Shown here piece by piece: positions 1 to 8,490 of a DNA stretch of 47,938 nucleotides; position 1 is the stretch's first letter, and every line of letters starts with the position of its first letter. The stretch covers positions 1 to 47,938 of the forward strand of contig DIXL01000102.1 of the NCBI GenBank assembly GCA_002428685.1. Reading direction: 5' to 3'. A program made the position numbers and the translations under genes. The stretch is from Cloacimonetes bacterium UBA6081. Its GTDB lineage: Bacteria > Cloacimonadota > Cloacimonadia > Cloacimonadales > Cloacimonadaceae. A model generated the notes under the pieces. The model saw only the letters and a program-made list of their open reading frames with translations. It had not been told where the DNA came from and ran no database searches.

Positions 1-105
1 ATACCAAGTTTGACACAACACTAGAATAGAAAAAAAGTGCAGTTACCCCTACCCAAAGGAAAACACTTGACGTCCACACATGTTTCGTGATAAGGGGACA
101 AGACA

Positions 106-114
106 TGCTATAAT
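106..114 (+). promoter_or_regulatory. Extended -10 promoter for the C25 peptidase gene
   Basis: TGC followed by a perfect TATAAT (109-114) forms an extended -10 element. No good -35 hexamer lies 17 nt upstream; a TTGACG at 67-72 is too far away. Transcription would begin near 121, leaving a leader of only about 15-27 nt before the candidate start codons at 136 and 148. Confidence 0.5.
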
Positions 115-135
115 TGGCGAGTAAAACTACGATAT

Positions 136-3100
136 ATGGATAGAAAGATGAAGAAAGTAATTGTTTGCCTAACCTTGCTGCTATGTCTGATAAGTTTGGC
201 AGCCTATGAAACAACCCTAAAGATTGATCCCTCGGGATGGCAGAAAACCGGATCAGAACAGCAGTTGCCTGTTACCATAAAAGCAGGGGAGCCTATGATG
301 CCTTTCGTCCCAGTAAAAATTCTGCTACCTTTTGGGCACAAATATAGCGGGGCTCAAATTACTTTTGACAAAGCAGCACTAAGCTCTGAGAATGCTCTTT
401 TTGAGCTTGCCAGGCAGCAACTACCGATTTCCCGGCAAGAAAACACTGCTTCTATAAATGTCTTGGCTACAAAGAGCCAAAGTGCTTTGTTCCCAACCCA
501 GGACTGGGAGTTTTTGGGAACACAATATTATCGCGGCTTTCAACTGGCAATTTTTAATATCTATCCCTATAAATACAATCCCGAAACTCACCAACTTTAC
601 ACTAATGCAGCAGTAAACATCAAGATTAACAGTGTATTTGATGCAAGCGAAGCTAAGTATCAAGCCAATTTTTGCACGTCGGATACCGAAACCCAAACGA
701 CACTGGTTTCGCTGGTTCATAATCCAGAAATTGCAGATAGCTATTCCAATGCTGATGAATATCGCGCTGTGATGCCTCAAACTCGCATAATTGACATCTC
801 AGTTCCTAAAAAGATGATAATTATTACCAATAACGAACGACTAAACTGGTTTGCAGACTATGCCAACTGGCGCAGCAGCAAAGGGATAAGCAATTCCGTT
901 TATGCAATGGAAGACATAGTATTGTCCTATCCAGGCACGGATGCTGCTGAAAAGCTGCGTAACTTTATCATTCATGTTTACCAAACCTGGGCAAGCAGCA
1001 GTGAACCCTTGCAATACGTAATTCTGGGTGGAGATGATGAAATTGTTCCCGAGCGGGGTGCTTTTGGACAAGTTGGTGATACTATGGATTTACGTATGCC
1101 GGCGGATATTTATTATAGTAATTTGGACGGCAATTGGAATGCAAATAGCAATGATATCTGGGGTGAAATTAGTGATAACACCGATTTAATTCCTGAAGTT
1201 CACATCGGCAGATTTCCTGCCCAAACGCAAACAGAATTTGACAACATGTTCCGAAAAATCCAGTATTATGCGGATAACAACACCTTTAGCAACAATCTGG
1301 CCGTTTTTATGGGAGAAAATCTAAATTGGGCTCCCGTAACCTGGGGTGGTGATTATAAGGATGATGTGGCTCAATACCTTCCCAATAGCTATGTCCTGCA
1401 AACCCTTTACCAGCGCGACGGTACTTACAGTGAATCCGGCGTGTGGAATGCCATCAACAGGGGTGCGGGAATTATGAATCACATGGGTCATGCCAACGAG
1501 TCGTTACTGATTGGACAATCCAACAGTTCCATAGAAAACTTACAGAATACGGAATATGGCTTTTTGTATTCCCAGGGGTGTTATCCGGCAGCTTTTGATC
1601 AGCGCACTTCCGGGGATGCAGAATCCATTGCGGAACACATGGTTACCACTGGTGGCGGATTACACTCTTTTATTGGTAATACACGCTATGGCTGGTATAT
1701 GCCAGGCAGCATAGAAGGTGCATCGCAATTCTATGACAGACAGTTTTTTAATGGTTTATTCCAGCAAAATCAACCGCAATTGGGCAAAGCACTTACCTAT
1801 TCCCGTCTGCAAAATCTGAATTCTGCCATGAGTGATGACGTGATGCGTTGGTGCTATTTCGAGGTAGTGCTGTTTGGTGATCCTTCTCTATCTGTAAAGG
1901 CTGCCGACCCCAATATGCCTATGCTTAGTATGGATAGTTACAGCTATATTGCGGAAACCGGTAATGACTCTAATGGCATAAATCCAGGAGAAGTCATCCG
2001 TTTTTGCCCGGTAATTTCCAATGCGATGGGTGCAGGCACTGCCCAAAACGTTACTCTGAGTATCGAAAGTTTGCCTGCCGGAGTGCAACAACTTAGTGGT
2101 TGCATTTCAATTCCCCAGATTTTTCCTGGAGGGATTAGCCCTTTGGAGACATATATACGTTTGGAATTACCTGCTGAGATGAATTTTGGCACTTATACTC
2201 TAAAGGTAATGCTGGATTCTCAACATTCCGTAACCGGGCTTTCCACCGGAATCATCCGCTATGCAACATCGTTTACCATTACTATGATAGATAGCCGTTT
2301 TCCCTGGGAGACTCCCAATGCCGGAAAATCTGCTCCGCTGGTAGGAGATTTTACTAGCCAGCCAGGCAAGGAAATTATGTATATTGACGTATATGGCGGC
2401 GGTTATCAGCTTGGCAATAATGGTGCAGCCATCAATAATTTTACCCTGCCGGAACCCATGAATATTATGCACAGTTTTGCCGGCACTCCCATTGATGATA
2501 ATTATAGTGGCTTAATGGCTTTTACCAGCAGAACCGGAGATATCTATGGTTTAACGCCAAGTGGAGCGCAAGTATTTACTTTTCAAGCAAATACCGCATT
2601 TTTATGGACGCCTGTTCTGGCCGACATTAATGGCGATGGAAATCTGGACGTGATTGCCGGTGGCTTGGATGGAAAGGTCTATGCAGTGCAAACTAACGGC
2701 ACTCTTTTGCCTGGATTCCCTGTAAACTTGGGTGCTGCTTTTCAAAGTGAGCTGGCGGCAGTAGATTTTGACAATGACAATTCCTTTGAAATTGTAGCAG
2801 GAACTTCTGCCGGTTTGCTATATGTAATAGGCAGTGGCGGAATCATCAGACCTGGTTTTCCAGTTCAGTTAGAAACTGCCATCACAGGCTCACCCACCCT
2901 CAGCAACAGCAAACGAATTATTTGCGCAACTGCCTCCAAAATATACATATTGGATAGCACCGGACTGATATTAAGTTCCAAAAACATAGACACTCATATA
3001 GCGGGTGGTTTTGCCCTGGGTGATGTTGCCGGCGATGATTGGGGTATGGACGTTGTGGGCATTTCTATTAGCGGTAAACTCTATGCTTTTACCGATGAGG

Positions 3101-3768
3101 GTATCGACCTGCCAGGATTTCCTGTGGAAACAGGAGTAAATTTCAACTGTCCTCCGCTACTTAGCAATTTGGATGATGATGCACAATTGGAGATAATTCT
3201 GCATAGCTATGTGAATAGTGTGTATGGATACAATCACGACGGCAGCGTCTTGAACGGATTTCCCTTTATTACCACATACAACGGCAGCACACCTGCCACA
3301 CTTGTGGATTTTGATGCCGATAACAAGATAAAGATGGTGATGGGACACTCCAATGGAGTTCTGATGCTAAACTTTAGGCGTGCTGCTACTGGCTTGGAAC
3401 CTTGGATTACCTACCGTGGATCGTCTTTGCGTCAGGGTTCTTTTGCCGGCACAGGATTTGTGGGCAGTGAAGATAATGTGCACCCCCCCCTGAAGAACGC
3501 ACTCCTGGGTAATTACCCCAATCCCTTCAATCCCAGCACCACGATAAGCTACAGCCTGAAAAGCAGTGCACCGGTGTTATTGGATATCTACAATCTAAAA
3601 GGCCAAAAAGTGAAAACCTTGATAAATGGCAATCAACCCGAAGGTAAACACACCGCAGTTTGGGATGGACATGATGACAGGGGAAACGACGTAGGGAGTG
3701 GAGTTTATCTATATCAGCTTAAGGTGAATAAATCAAGCTTCCAGCAAAGGATGTTGCTGCTTAAATGA
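136..3768 (+). CDS. Secreted C25 (gingipain-like) cysteine peptidase with FG-GAP-like repeats and C-terminal sorting domain
   Basis: A 1210-residue exported protease. The N-terminus is a Sec signal peptide (MKKVIVCLTLLLCLISLAA from Met5) followed by a gingipain-type propeptide region. The C25 domain spans about residues 200-600. The likely catalytic dyad is His452 in NHMGHANES and Cys482 in SQGCYPAAFD, matching the spacing of family C25. Residues ~600-730 look like an Ig-like/CARDB stretch, and ~740-1100 hold beta-propeller repeats with a DINGDGNLD loop at about residue 830. The last ~85 residues form an FCB sorting domain with NYPNPFNPSTTI from Asn1126. Such domains are normally read by type IX secretion and removed or anchored at the surface. 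Met1 (136) and Met5 (148) are both possible starts and neither has a clear Shine-Dalgarno. A run of eight C (3483-3490) lies just before the sorting domain. The stop overlaps the next start (ATGA). Substrate is unknown. Confidence 0.9.
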   Translation: MDRKMKKVIVCLTLLLCLISLAAYETTLKIDPSGWQKTGSEQQLPVTIKAGEPMMPFVPVKILLPFGHKYSGAQITFDKAALSSENALFELARQQLPISRQENTASINVLATKSQSALFPTQDWEFLGTQYYRGFQLAIFNIYPYKYNPETHQLYTNAAVNIKINSVFDASEAKYQANFCTSDTETQTTLVSLVHNPEIADSYSNADEYRAVMPQTRIIDISVPKKMIIITNNERLNWFADYANWRSSKGISNSVYAMEDIVLSYPGTDAAEKLRNFIIHVYQTWASSSEPLQYVILGGDDEIVPERGAFGQVGDTMDLRMPADIYYSNLDGNWNANSNDIWGEISDNTDLIPEVHIGRFPAQTQTEFDNMFRKIQYYADNNTFSNNLAVFMGENLNWAPVTWGGDYKDDVAQYLPNSYVLQTLYQRDGTYSESGVWNAINRGAGIMNHMGHANESLLIGQSNSSIENLQNTEYGFLYSQGCYPAAFDQRTSGDAESIAEHMVTTGGGLHSFIGNTRYGWYMPGSIEGASQFYDRQFFNGLFQQNQPQLGKALTYSRLQNLNSAMSDDVMRWCYFEVVLFGDPSLSVKAADPNMPMLSMDSYSYIAETGNDSNGINPGEVIRFCPVISNAMGAGTAQNVTLSIESLPAGVQQLSGCISIPQIFPGGISPLETYIRLELPAEMNFGTYTLKVMLDSQHSVTGLSTGIIRYATSFTITMIDSRFPWETPNAGKSAPLVGDFTSQPGKEIMYIDVYGGGYQLGNNGAAINNFTLPEPMNIMHSFAGTPIDDNYSGLMAFTSRTGDIYGLTPSGAQVFTFQANTAFLWTPVLADINGDGNLDVIAGGLDGKVYAVQTNGTLLPGFPVNLGAAFQSELAAVDFDNDNSFEIVAGTSAGLLYVIGSGGIIRPGFPVQLETAITGSPTLSNSKRIICATASKIYILDSTGLILSSKNIDTHIAGGFALGDVAGDDWGMDVVGISISGKLYAFTDEGIDLPGFPVETGVNFNCPPLLSNLDDDAQLEIILHSYVNSVYGYNHDGSVLNGFPFITTYNGSTPATLVDFDADNKIKMVMGHSNGVLMLNFRRAATGLEPWITYRGSSLRQGSFAGTGFVGSEDNVHPPLKNALLGNYPNPFNPSTTISYSLKSSAPVLLDIYNLKGQKVKTLINGNQPEGKHTAVWDGHDDRGNDVGSGVYLYQLKVNKSSFQQRMLLLK

Positions 3769-4469
3769 CTATTGAACAAAGAATTATTGGCATACAAACC
3801 AAAATTACCAAAACCTTGGAATCCTGCGGTCGTGGGAGTGATGAGATAACTCTGGTTGCGGTAACTAAAACTCATTCGGTTGAGGAAATTGAAATAGCTC
3901 TGAAATCCGGCATAAAGCACTTTGGAGAAAACAAGGTGCAGGAGGCCATGCGCAAAGTTCCCTTACTCAACTCAAAATACGATGGCTTTCACTTTATCGG
4001 GCACTTGCAAAGCAACAAAATCAACCAGTTGTTAAGCCTTAAACCCTGTTTGATCCACTCCCTTGATTCGGTTTATCTGGCGCAAAAACTGCATCAGGCC
4101 TTGGGACGAACTAACCGCTTTCAAGATATTCTGATTCAGATTAATAGCAGTGAAGAAGACAGTAAAAGCGGCTTTAGTTTTGAAAACGTGGAAGAGGCAA
4201 TTGGAAAGATAGCACAGTTTTCCACTTTATGCATTAGAGGCTTAATGACTATTGGTAAATTGGATGCGCCAGAAGTAAGCCGTCCACTTTTCCACCAGAT
4301 GAAAGAGTTGTTCGATAATCTAAAGGCCAAAGACTTACCTGGAGTTAATATGGATTTCCTGTCCATGGGCATGAGCCATGACTATACAATTGCGTTGGAA
4401 GAAGGCGCAAACCTAATCAGAATCGGTTCTGCCATTTTTGGTGTCCGGAATCCAGGAGGAAATAATTGA
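3765..4469 (+). CDS. yggS: YggS/PLPBP family pyridoxal-phosphate homeostasis protein
   Basis: A 234-residue protein of the PLP-binding YggS/PROSC family, which buffers cytosolic pyridoxal 5'-phosphate and affects amino-acid homeostasis; no enzymatic activity is established for it. The PLP-binding lysine is Lys35 in VAVTKTHS. Other family signatures are HFGENKVQEA, FHFIGHLQSNKIN, GLMTIG and the C-terminal SMGMSHDYTIALEEGANLIRIGSAIFG. The length matches the family. The start overlaps the stop of the peptidase gene by four bases (ATGA), so translation is probably coupled although the products are unrelated. The stop overlaps the TTG start of the next gene. Identification is secure. Confidence 0.95.
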   Translation: MTIEQRIIGIQTKITKTLESCGRGSDEITLVAVTKTHSVEEIEIALKSGIKHFGENKVQEAMRKVPLLNSKYDGFHFIGHLQSNKINQLLSLKPCLIHSLDSVYLAQKLHQALGRTNRFQDILIQINSSEEDSKSGFSFENVEEAIGKIAQFSTLCIRGLMTIGKLDAPEVSRPLFHQMKELFDNLKAKDLPGVNMDFLSMGMSHDYTIALEEGANLIRIGSAIFGVRNPGGNN

Positions 4470-5110
4470 TATACCTTTTCGCTACAATGATAATCCTAAT
4501 CTCATACCTGTATGGTTGTCTCTCCACAGCCAGAATGATTACCAAGGGTTTTCGCTCGTTAAATGTTTCCAAGGTCGGCACTGGCCTTGCCGACACAGAA
4601 AACATCTACACCAACATCAGCAAGCCATTGGGAGTGCTGGTTGGTGCTGTGGATGTGGCCAAAGCCTATCTATACCTGCTTGTGGTGGAAATGGTGCTTC
4701 GGCTGATAGACCGCAGTGGCAGCATTGCAGGAGTCAGCCATTTATACAGGCACAATGTGATGTTGTTGTATGGCCTGGGAATGCTGATTGGACATTGCTT
4801 ACCGCTTACCAACCATTTTAGGGGTGGCCGCGGGATATTTACTTACATGGGCTTTGTGGCTTATTTTGCCTTTACTCCCACGCTGATTAGCGCAATTTTG
4901 GCCTGGATTTTAGTGATGCGTTTTCATCAAATCCGCTTTGCTCAATACCTTATTGTCATTCTGCCCGTAGTGCTATTTCAGGTGTTTTATTCGCTTATAC
5001 CATCGTATCGGGGAGAATTACCAAGTTATTATGTGCCCATTATGTTAGGAGTTGCAGTTATTATGGGCGTATTAAACATAATTGTATCCAAAAATCTGGG
5101 CGAAATCTAG
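4466..5110 (+). CDS. plsY: PlsY-like glycerol-3-phosphate acyltransferase, divergent
   Basis: A 214-residue polytopic membrane protein. PlsY transfers acyl groups from acyl-phosphate to glycerol 3-phosphate, the first step of phospholipid synthesis. The three loop motifs are recognisable but diverged: the N-terminal YGCLSTARMITKGF (canonical GSIPTGY), VSKVGTGLADTENIY (canonical RxxGSGNxGATN), and GHCLPLTNHFRGGRGIFTYMG (canonical GHxxPxxLxFKGGKG). About five hydrophobic segments are visible. The start is TTG at 4466, chosen because a strong AGGAGGA (4454-4460) lies 5 nt upstream and TTGA overlaps the yggS stop; no ATG fits. The Asn-to-Asp and Ala-to-Thr changes in the second motif leave room for altered substrate use. 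The stop codon lies inside the end of the adjacent inverted-repeat element. Confidence 0.8.
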   Translation: MIYLFATMIILISYLYGCLSTARMITKGFRSLNVSKVGTGLADTENIYTNISKPLGVLVGAVDVAKAYLYLLVVEMVLRLIDRSGSIAGVSHLYRHNVMLLYGLGMLIGHCLPLTNHFRGGRGIFTYMGFVAYFAFTPTLISAILAWILVMRFHQIRFAQYLIVILPVVLFQVFYSLIPSYRGELPSYYVPIMLGVAVIMGVLNIIVSKNLGEI

Positions 5111-5308
5111 TGTCTTGTCAAGCCAGCTCTGACGGTGTCGTTCCCGCGGAGGCGGGAATCCAGCCCCAAAAAAAGCTCTGGAAGAGCGGCAGATAATATG
5201 TATTTGCTTCAACATTTTGCCATCCCTACGGGATTTTCAAGGGCTGGATTCCCGCCTCCGCGGGAACGACATTGCTGTTACGACATATGGAACTTGACAA
5301 GACACTAG
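5107..5308. repeat. 202-bp nested palindromic element (MITE-like)
   Basis: Perfect 16-bp terminal inverted repeats, CTAGTGTCTTGTCAAG (5107-5122) and its complement (5293-5308), enclose a perfect 30-bp inverted repeat (5137-5166 and 5241-5270). The 30-bp arm contains ATTCCC-N8-GGGAAC, close to the dRS3-type repeat ATTCCC-N8-GGGAAT known from Neisseria. CTAG is self-complementary, so the outermost four bases could equally be a target-site duplication. A small hairpin (GCTCT GGA AGAGC) sits in the middle. The element carries no gene; it fills the plsY to GNAT spacer and overlaps the plsY stop codon. Confidence 0.85.
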
Positions 5309-5328
5309 CCGGCAACAGGAGATAGTAA

Positions 5329-6453
5329 ATGCTAAAAATTGTTCCAGTTGATAATGCAAAGCAGCTAAAAAGCTTTATTATGCTGCCTTTTGAATTGTAT
5401 AAGAACGATCCCAATTGGGTGGCACCACTGATTGGAGAGCAAAAGAAGTTTTTCAATCCTAAAAAGAATCCCTATTATCAGCATTCGGAAGTGAAGCTGT
5501 TTCTGGCTTACCTGGATAACAATGTAGTGGGCAGGATATCAGCGCAATCCAACACGCAACACAACAAAGAGCATAAGGAAAACATCGGTTTCTTTGGTTT
5601 CTTTGAGTGCATAGAAAATCAAGCTGTGGCAAATGCCTTGTTCGATGCTGCCTACGAATGGAATCGCTATCGTGGCTTCACCAGTATGCGTGGTCCTATG
5701 AACTTTAGCGTTAACCAGGAATGTGGTCTGCTTGTAGATGGGTTCGAAACTCCCCCCATGGTGATGATGCGTCATGACCTGCGCTATTACCAAAAGCTGT
5801 ATGAAGGCTATGGGCTTACCAAAACCATGGACTTGTATGCCTACTTAAGTGAACGCAACGAAATGCCGGAACGCATTGGCAAAATGGTGGATATTCTAAC
5901 CAAGCGTTACCGCGTAAAAATCCGCAGCCTCTCCAAAGATAAAAAACAGTTGCGTAAAGATATCGAAACGGTGTTTGAGATTTATACCAAAGCCTGGGAA
6001 TACAATTGGGGAAACGTCCCCATGACCAGGGCCGAATTTGACCATATTGTGGAAGAACTGTTGCCCATTGCAGATCCGGAAATGGTATTTATAGCAGAAG
6101 TTGATGGCAACCAGGCAGGATTCAGTTTAGCCCTGCCAAATTACAATGAAGTGCTGAAAGTGATGCATGGCCACGTTAATCCTATTACTATTGTTAAAGC
6201 CCTGATTGCCAAAAAACGCATGTCCTCGGCCAGAGTGGTAACCATGGGTATCATCAAAGAATATCAGGGTCGTGGAATAGACAGCATTTTCCATTACCAT
6301 TCCTACACAAACGGCCTGCCCAAAGGATATTTTAAGGGAGAATTCTCCTGGGTGCTGGAAACCAACGCTGCGATGATGCATGTAGCCGAAAAACTTGATG
6401 CCTATATCTATAAAACCTACAGAATATATGACAAAGCAATCCCGCAAAAATAG
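5329..6453 (+). CDS. Large GNAT-like acyl-CoA N-acyltransferase superfamily protein
   Basis: A 374-residue soluble protein. The N-terminal half reads like the widespread uncharacterised family with FELYKNDPNWVAPL near the start, a GRISAQ segment, and MRGPMNFSVNQECGLLVDGFETPPMVMM. The C-terminal half has an acetyl-CoA-binding GNAT motif A, VTMGIIKEYQGRGID, with Gln313-Gly314-Arg315-Gly316. The protein is about twice the length of a single GNAT domain, suggesting tandem folds. E. coli YghO is the nearest named relative I can recall; substrate is unknown. ATG 5329 is supported by AGGAG at 5317-5321, 7 nt upstream. The end overlaps the next gene. Confidence 0.75.
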   Translation: MLKIVPVDNAKQLKSFIMLPFELYKNDPNWVAPLIGEQKKFFNPKKNPYYQHSEVKLFLAYLDNNVVGRISAQSNTQHNKEHKENIGFFGFFECIENQAVANALFDAAYEWNRYRGFTSMRGPMNFSVNQECGLLVDGFETPPMVMMRHDLRYYQKLYEGYGLTKTMDLYAYLSERNEMPERIGKMVDILTKRYRVKIRSLSKDKKQLRKDIETVFEIYTKAWEYNWGNVPMTRAEFDHIVEELLPIADPEMVFIAEVDGNQAGFSLALPNYNEVLKVMHGHVNPITIVKALIAKKRMSSARVVTMGIIKEYQGRGIDSIFHYHSYTNGLPKGYFKGEFSWVLETNAAMMHVAEKLDAYIYKTYRIYDKAIPQK

Positions 6454-7423
6454 CACTAAGGGGTCAGGGATCAGGAGTCAGAATAGCATTCTATCGGCTA
6501 TAGACTTCATCACCCTGGTGTTTTGTGGCTGGATAATTGCCTATATGAGTGCAGGCATATCAAGGGCTCCGGAAGCTTTACGGCACATTCCGGTATATGT
6601 TGGCATCGCTATTGGCGTGTTGATCTTGGCCTGGTTGCAACAGCAAAAGGGCTGGATTCCCGCCTCCGCGGGAACGACAAGGGACAAAGCGGGAACGACA
6701 ATAATTTGGAAGCAAGAAAGCAAGAAAGCGCAAATCCTGCTGTTTATCCGCAGTATTTACCCTGTGCTGCTGTTCGGTTATTTTTTCACCTCCGGCCATG
6801 TGTTTAACCGCATTATCTTTATTAACTGGCTGGATCCCTGGTTTATGAGCCTGGATAAAAGCATTTTTGGTTATTATCCATCGCTCACATGGGGACAAAC
6901 TTACAGCCAATGGGCTGTGCAAGAGCTTTTCCACTTTGCCTATTTCTGCTATTATCCCATGATTGTAGGTTTGCCGGTTTATTTGTATTTCAACCAGAAG
7001 GAAGCGTTTAAAGAGCTTATCTTTAATCTTACTTTTGTGTTTTATCTTTGTTATTCCATCTATTCTGTCCTGCCGGTAATCGGAGGAAGGTTTATCCCCG
7101 AAGCCATGGAGCTTACCAAAACCTACCATGCAGGATTGTTTACCCACATAATGGTGTTCATCTACCGAACTTCCAATCATTTGGGCGGTGCTTTTCCCAG
7201 CAGTCACATTGCCGTTACCATCGTCCTGACTGTGGCAGCTTTACGCTTTGTCCCTAAGCTTGGTTATGTATTCACCGTAATAGCATTATTTCTTTCTTTG
7301 GCCACGGTTTTTTGCCATTATCACTGGTTCATTGATGCCGTTGCCGGAGTCTTTACCGGAATCGCCGGATATTATCTGGCAAATTACGTGCGTTTTCGCC
7401 TGCAAAAAGCAGGTTTTAACTAA
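6428..7423 (+). CDS. PAP2 superfamily (Aur1/PAP2_3-like) integral membrane protein with embedded repeat
   Basis: A 331-residue protein from this start, with about six to seven membrane segments. The phosphatase signature is seen as GGAFPSSHIAVT (His260) and CHYHWFIDAVAG (His299, Asp303). This resembles the PAP2_3/inositol-phosphotransferase branch, whose members act on lipid phosphates or transfer phospho-headgroups in the inner membrane. The substrate here cannot be told. In the loop between the second and third hydrophobic segments, GWIPASAGTT is the direct translation of a palindromic repeat arm (6649-6678) and is not family sequence. The start is uncertain: ATG 6428 overlaps the upstream gene by 26 nt, TTG 6395 and ATG 6398 are longer alternatives, and none has a clear ribosome-binding site. 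Confidence 0.75.
   Translation: MTKQSRKNSTKGSGIRSQNSILSAIDFITLVFCGWIIAYMSAGISRAPEALRHIPVYVGIAIGVLILAWLQQQKGWIPASAGTTRDKAGTTIIWKQESKKAQILLFIRSIYPVLLFGYFFTSGHVFNRIIFINWLDPWFMSLDKSIFGYYPSLTWGQTYSQWAVQELFHFAYFCYYPMIVGLPVYLYFNQKEAFKELIFNLTFVFYLCYSIYSVLPVIGGRFIPEAMELTKTYHAGLFTHIMVFIYRTSNHLGGAFPSSHIAVTIVLTVAALRFVPKLGYVFTVIALFLSLATVFCHYHWFIDAVAGVFTGIAGYYLANYVRFRLQKAGFN
6649..6678 (+). repeat. Repeat arm identical to 5241-5270, in frame inside the PAP2 gene
   Basis: These 30 bases match the right arm of the 5107-5308 element base for base. The motif GCGGGAACGACA at its end recurs once more at 6689-6700, giving a partial second copy. The terminal CTAGTGTC repeats are absent, so this is the inner unit alone. 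It is read in frame and adds roughly 17 residues, with its neighbour, to a membrane-protein loop. Confidence 0.85.
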
Positions 7424-7437
7424 CAAATGGAGCTTTA

Positions 7438-8490
7438 ATGCCAAACAAGATTGTTCTAACTCTGCTCAGCCTGTTCTGTGGCCTGTTAATGGCACAGCAA
7501 ACCCCTTTGCCCATAACCAGTTATGATTATGCCATCCCTGAAAACAATATTTCACCTATCACGATGGGCAGCGGTGCCATAAATCTTGCCAATAGTGATG
7601 ATCCTTTTGCCGCCTATGCCAATCCTGCTCTGATGGCTGATAACGAACTGGCTTCTTTTTCCGTGTCTTTCAGACTTAAAAATCCCGATGACATAGCCTT
7701 TTGGGAAGCGGTAAACATCAGCAATGCCCTTAAAAGCAAGCAATTCAAATTCTTTGTGGTAAACACCAAAACTGCTTCATTCAGTTACCAGCCTGTGGCT
7801 TCTGTGCATATCAGCGAGTTAAGCGCAGACGGCAACAGCAGCAAGTATTACGATTATCAATTGGATAAGGTGCAGATGTCTATGGGCTTTCGGGACAAAA
7901 AGTATGAGAAACTGGCAGCAGGACTTAGCCTGAAATACCTTTCCGGACGCCTTGTGTATCTTACCGAGCATAAGTTTGGCAACCAGTTAATCCGCGATGG
8001 TTTTATAGACGATAAAATAAAAGGATTTTCCACTGATTTGGGTATTACTTACACCATGGGTAACATAGTTTATTCGGGCACGTTTTACGATGTTTTGTCC
8101 CGTTTGTGGTGGGAAAACTACGATCCTGTTTCAGTCCAGCGTCGCACCGCTTTGGGGGTGGGCTGGAAAAGTGGAAACAGCACCTATAATGCCGGCGTTC
8201 ACAGCAAAGTGGCAAAAACCTCAGATCCAACCTATCATTTTGGTTATGATTATCAATGGAAAGTGGGGTCCAACAGCAATTTTACCACCGCAAACCAGAG
8301 CCCAAACCGCCAAACCATGGATATCCGCTTAGGATTATACAGCCGTGATTTCTACGGGGTTGATAATATTAATTACACCTTTGGCGGAGGGTATTATTAC
8401 AAAACCATCCGCTTCGATTTTTCGCTGAACAATGCAGGATTCAAGCTTGCAGACAGCGAATACCTCTTTTCTTTAAGCTTGGGAATATAG
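7438..8490 (+). CDS. Outer-membrane beta-barrel protein, PorV/PorQ-like
   Basis: A 350-residue protein with a signal peptide (MPNKIVLTLLSLFCGLLMA, then QQTP). The mature N-terminus has TMGSGAINLANSDDPFAAYANPALMAD, which parallels the MGGTGAAFLDNVSSSYLNPAVLAD segment of the PorV-like protein at 40033-40989. This is followed by alternating-hydrophobicity strands rich in Tyr, Gly and Asn, and a final strand ending LFSLSLGI, typical of a barrel C-terminus. PorV/PorQ-type proteins collect or attach type IX secretion cargo at the outer membrane; whether this one does is inference. GGAG at 7429-7432 precedes ATG 7438 by 5 nt. The next gene begins directly after its stop codon. Confidence 0.7.
   Translation: MPNKIVLTLLSLFCGLLMAQQTPLPITSYDYAIPENNISPITMGSGAINLANSDDPFAAYANPALMADNELASFSVSFRLKNPDDIAFWEAVNISNALKSKQFKFFVVNTKTASFSYQPVASVHISELSADGNSSKYYDYQLDKVQMSMGFRDKKYEKLAAGLSLKYLSGRLVYLTEHKFGNQLIRDGFIDDKIKGFSTDLGITYTMGNIVYSGTFYDVLSRLWWENYDPVSVQRRTALGVGWKSGNSTYNAGVHSKVAKTSDPTYHFGYDYQWKVGSNSNFTTANQSPNRQTMDIRLGLYSRDFYGVDNINYTFGGGYYYKTIRFDFSLNNAGFKLADSEYLFSLSLGI

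Noticed and set aside
6578..7207. 209-codon minus-strand frame
   Set aside because: Antisense to the PAP2 gene, which shows intact PAP2 motifs. The frame also reads through the repeat arm.
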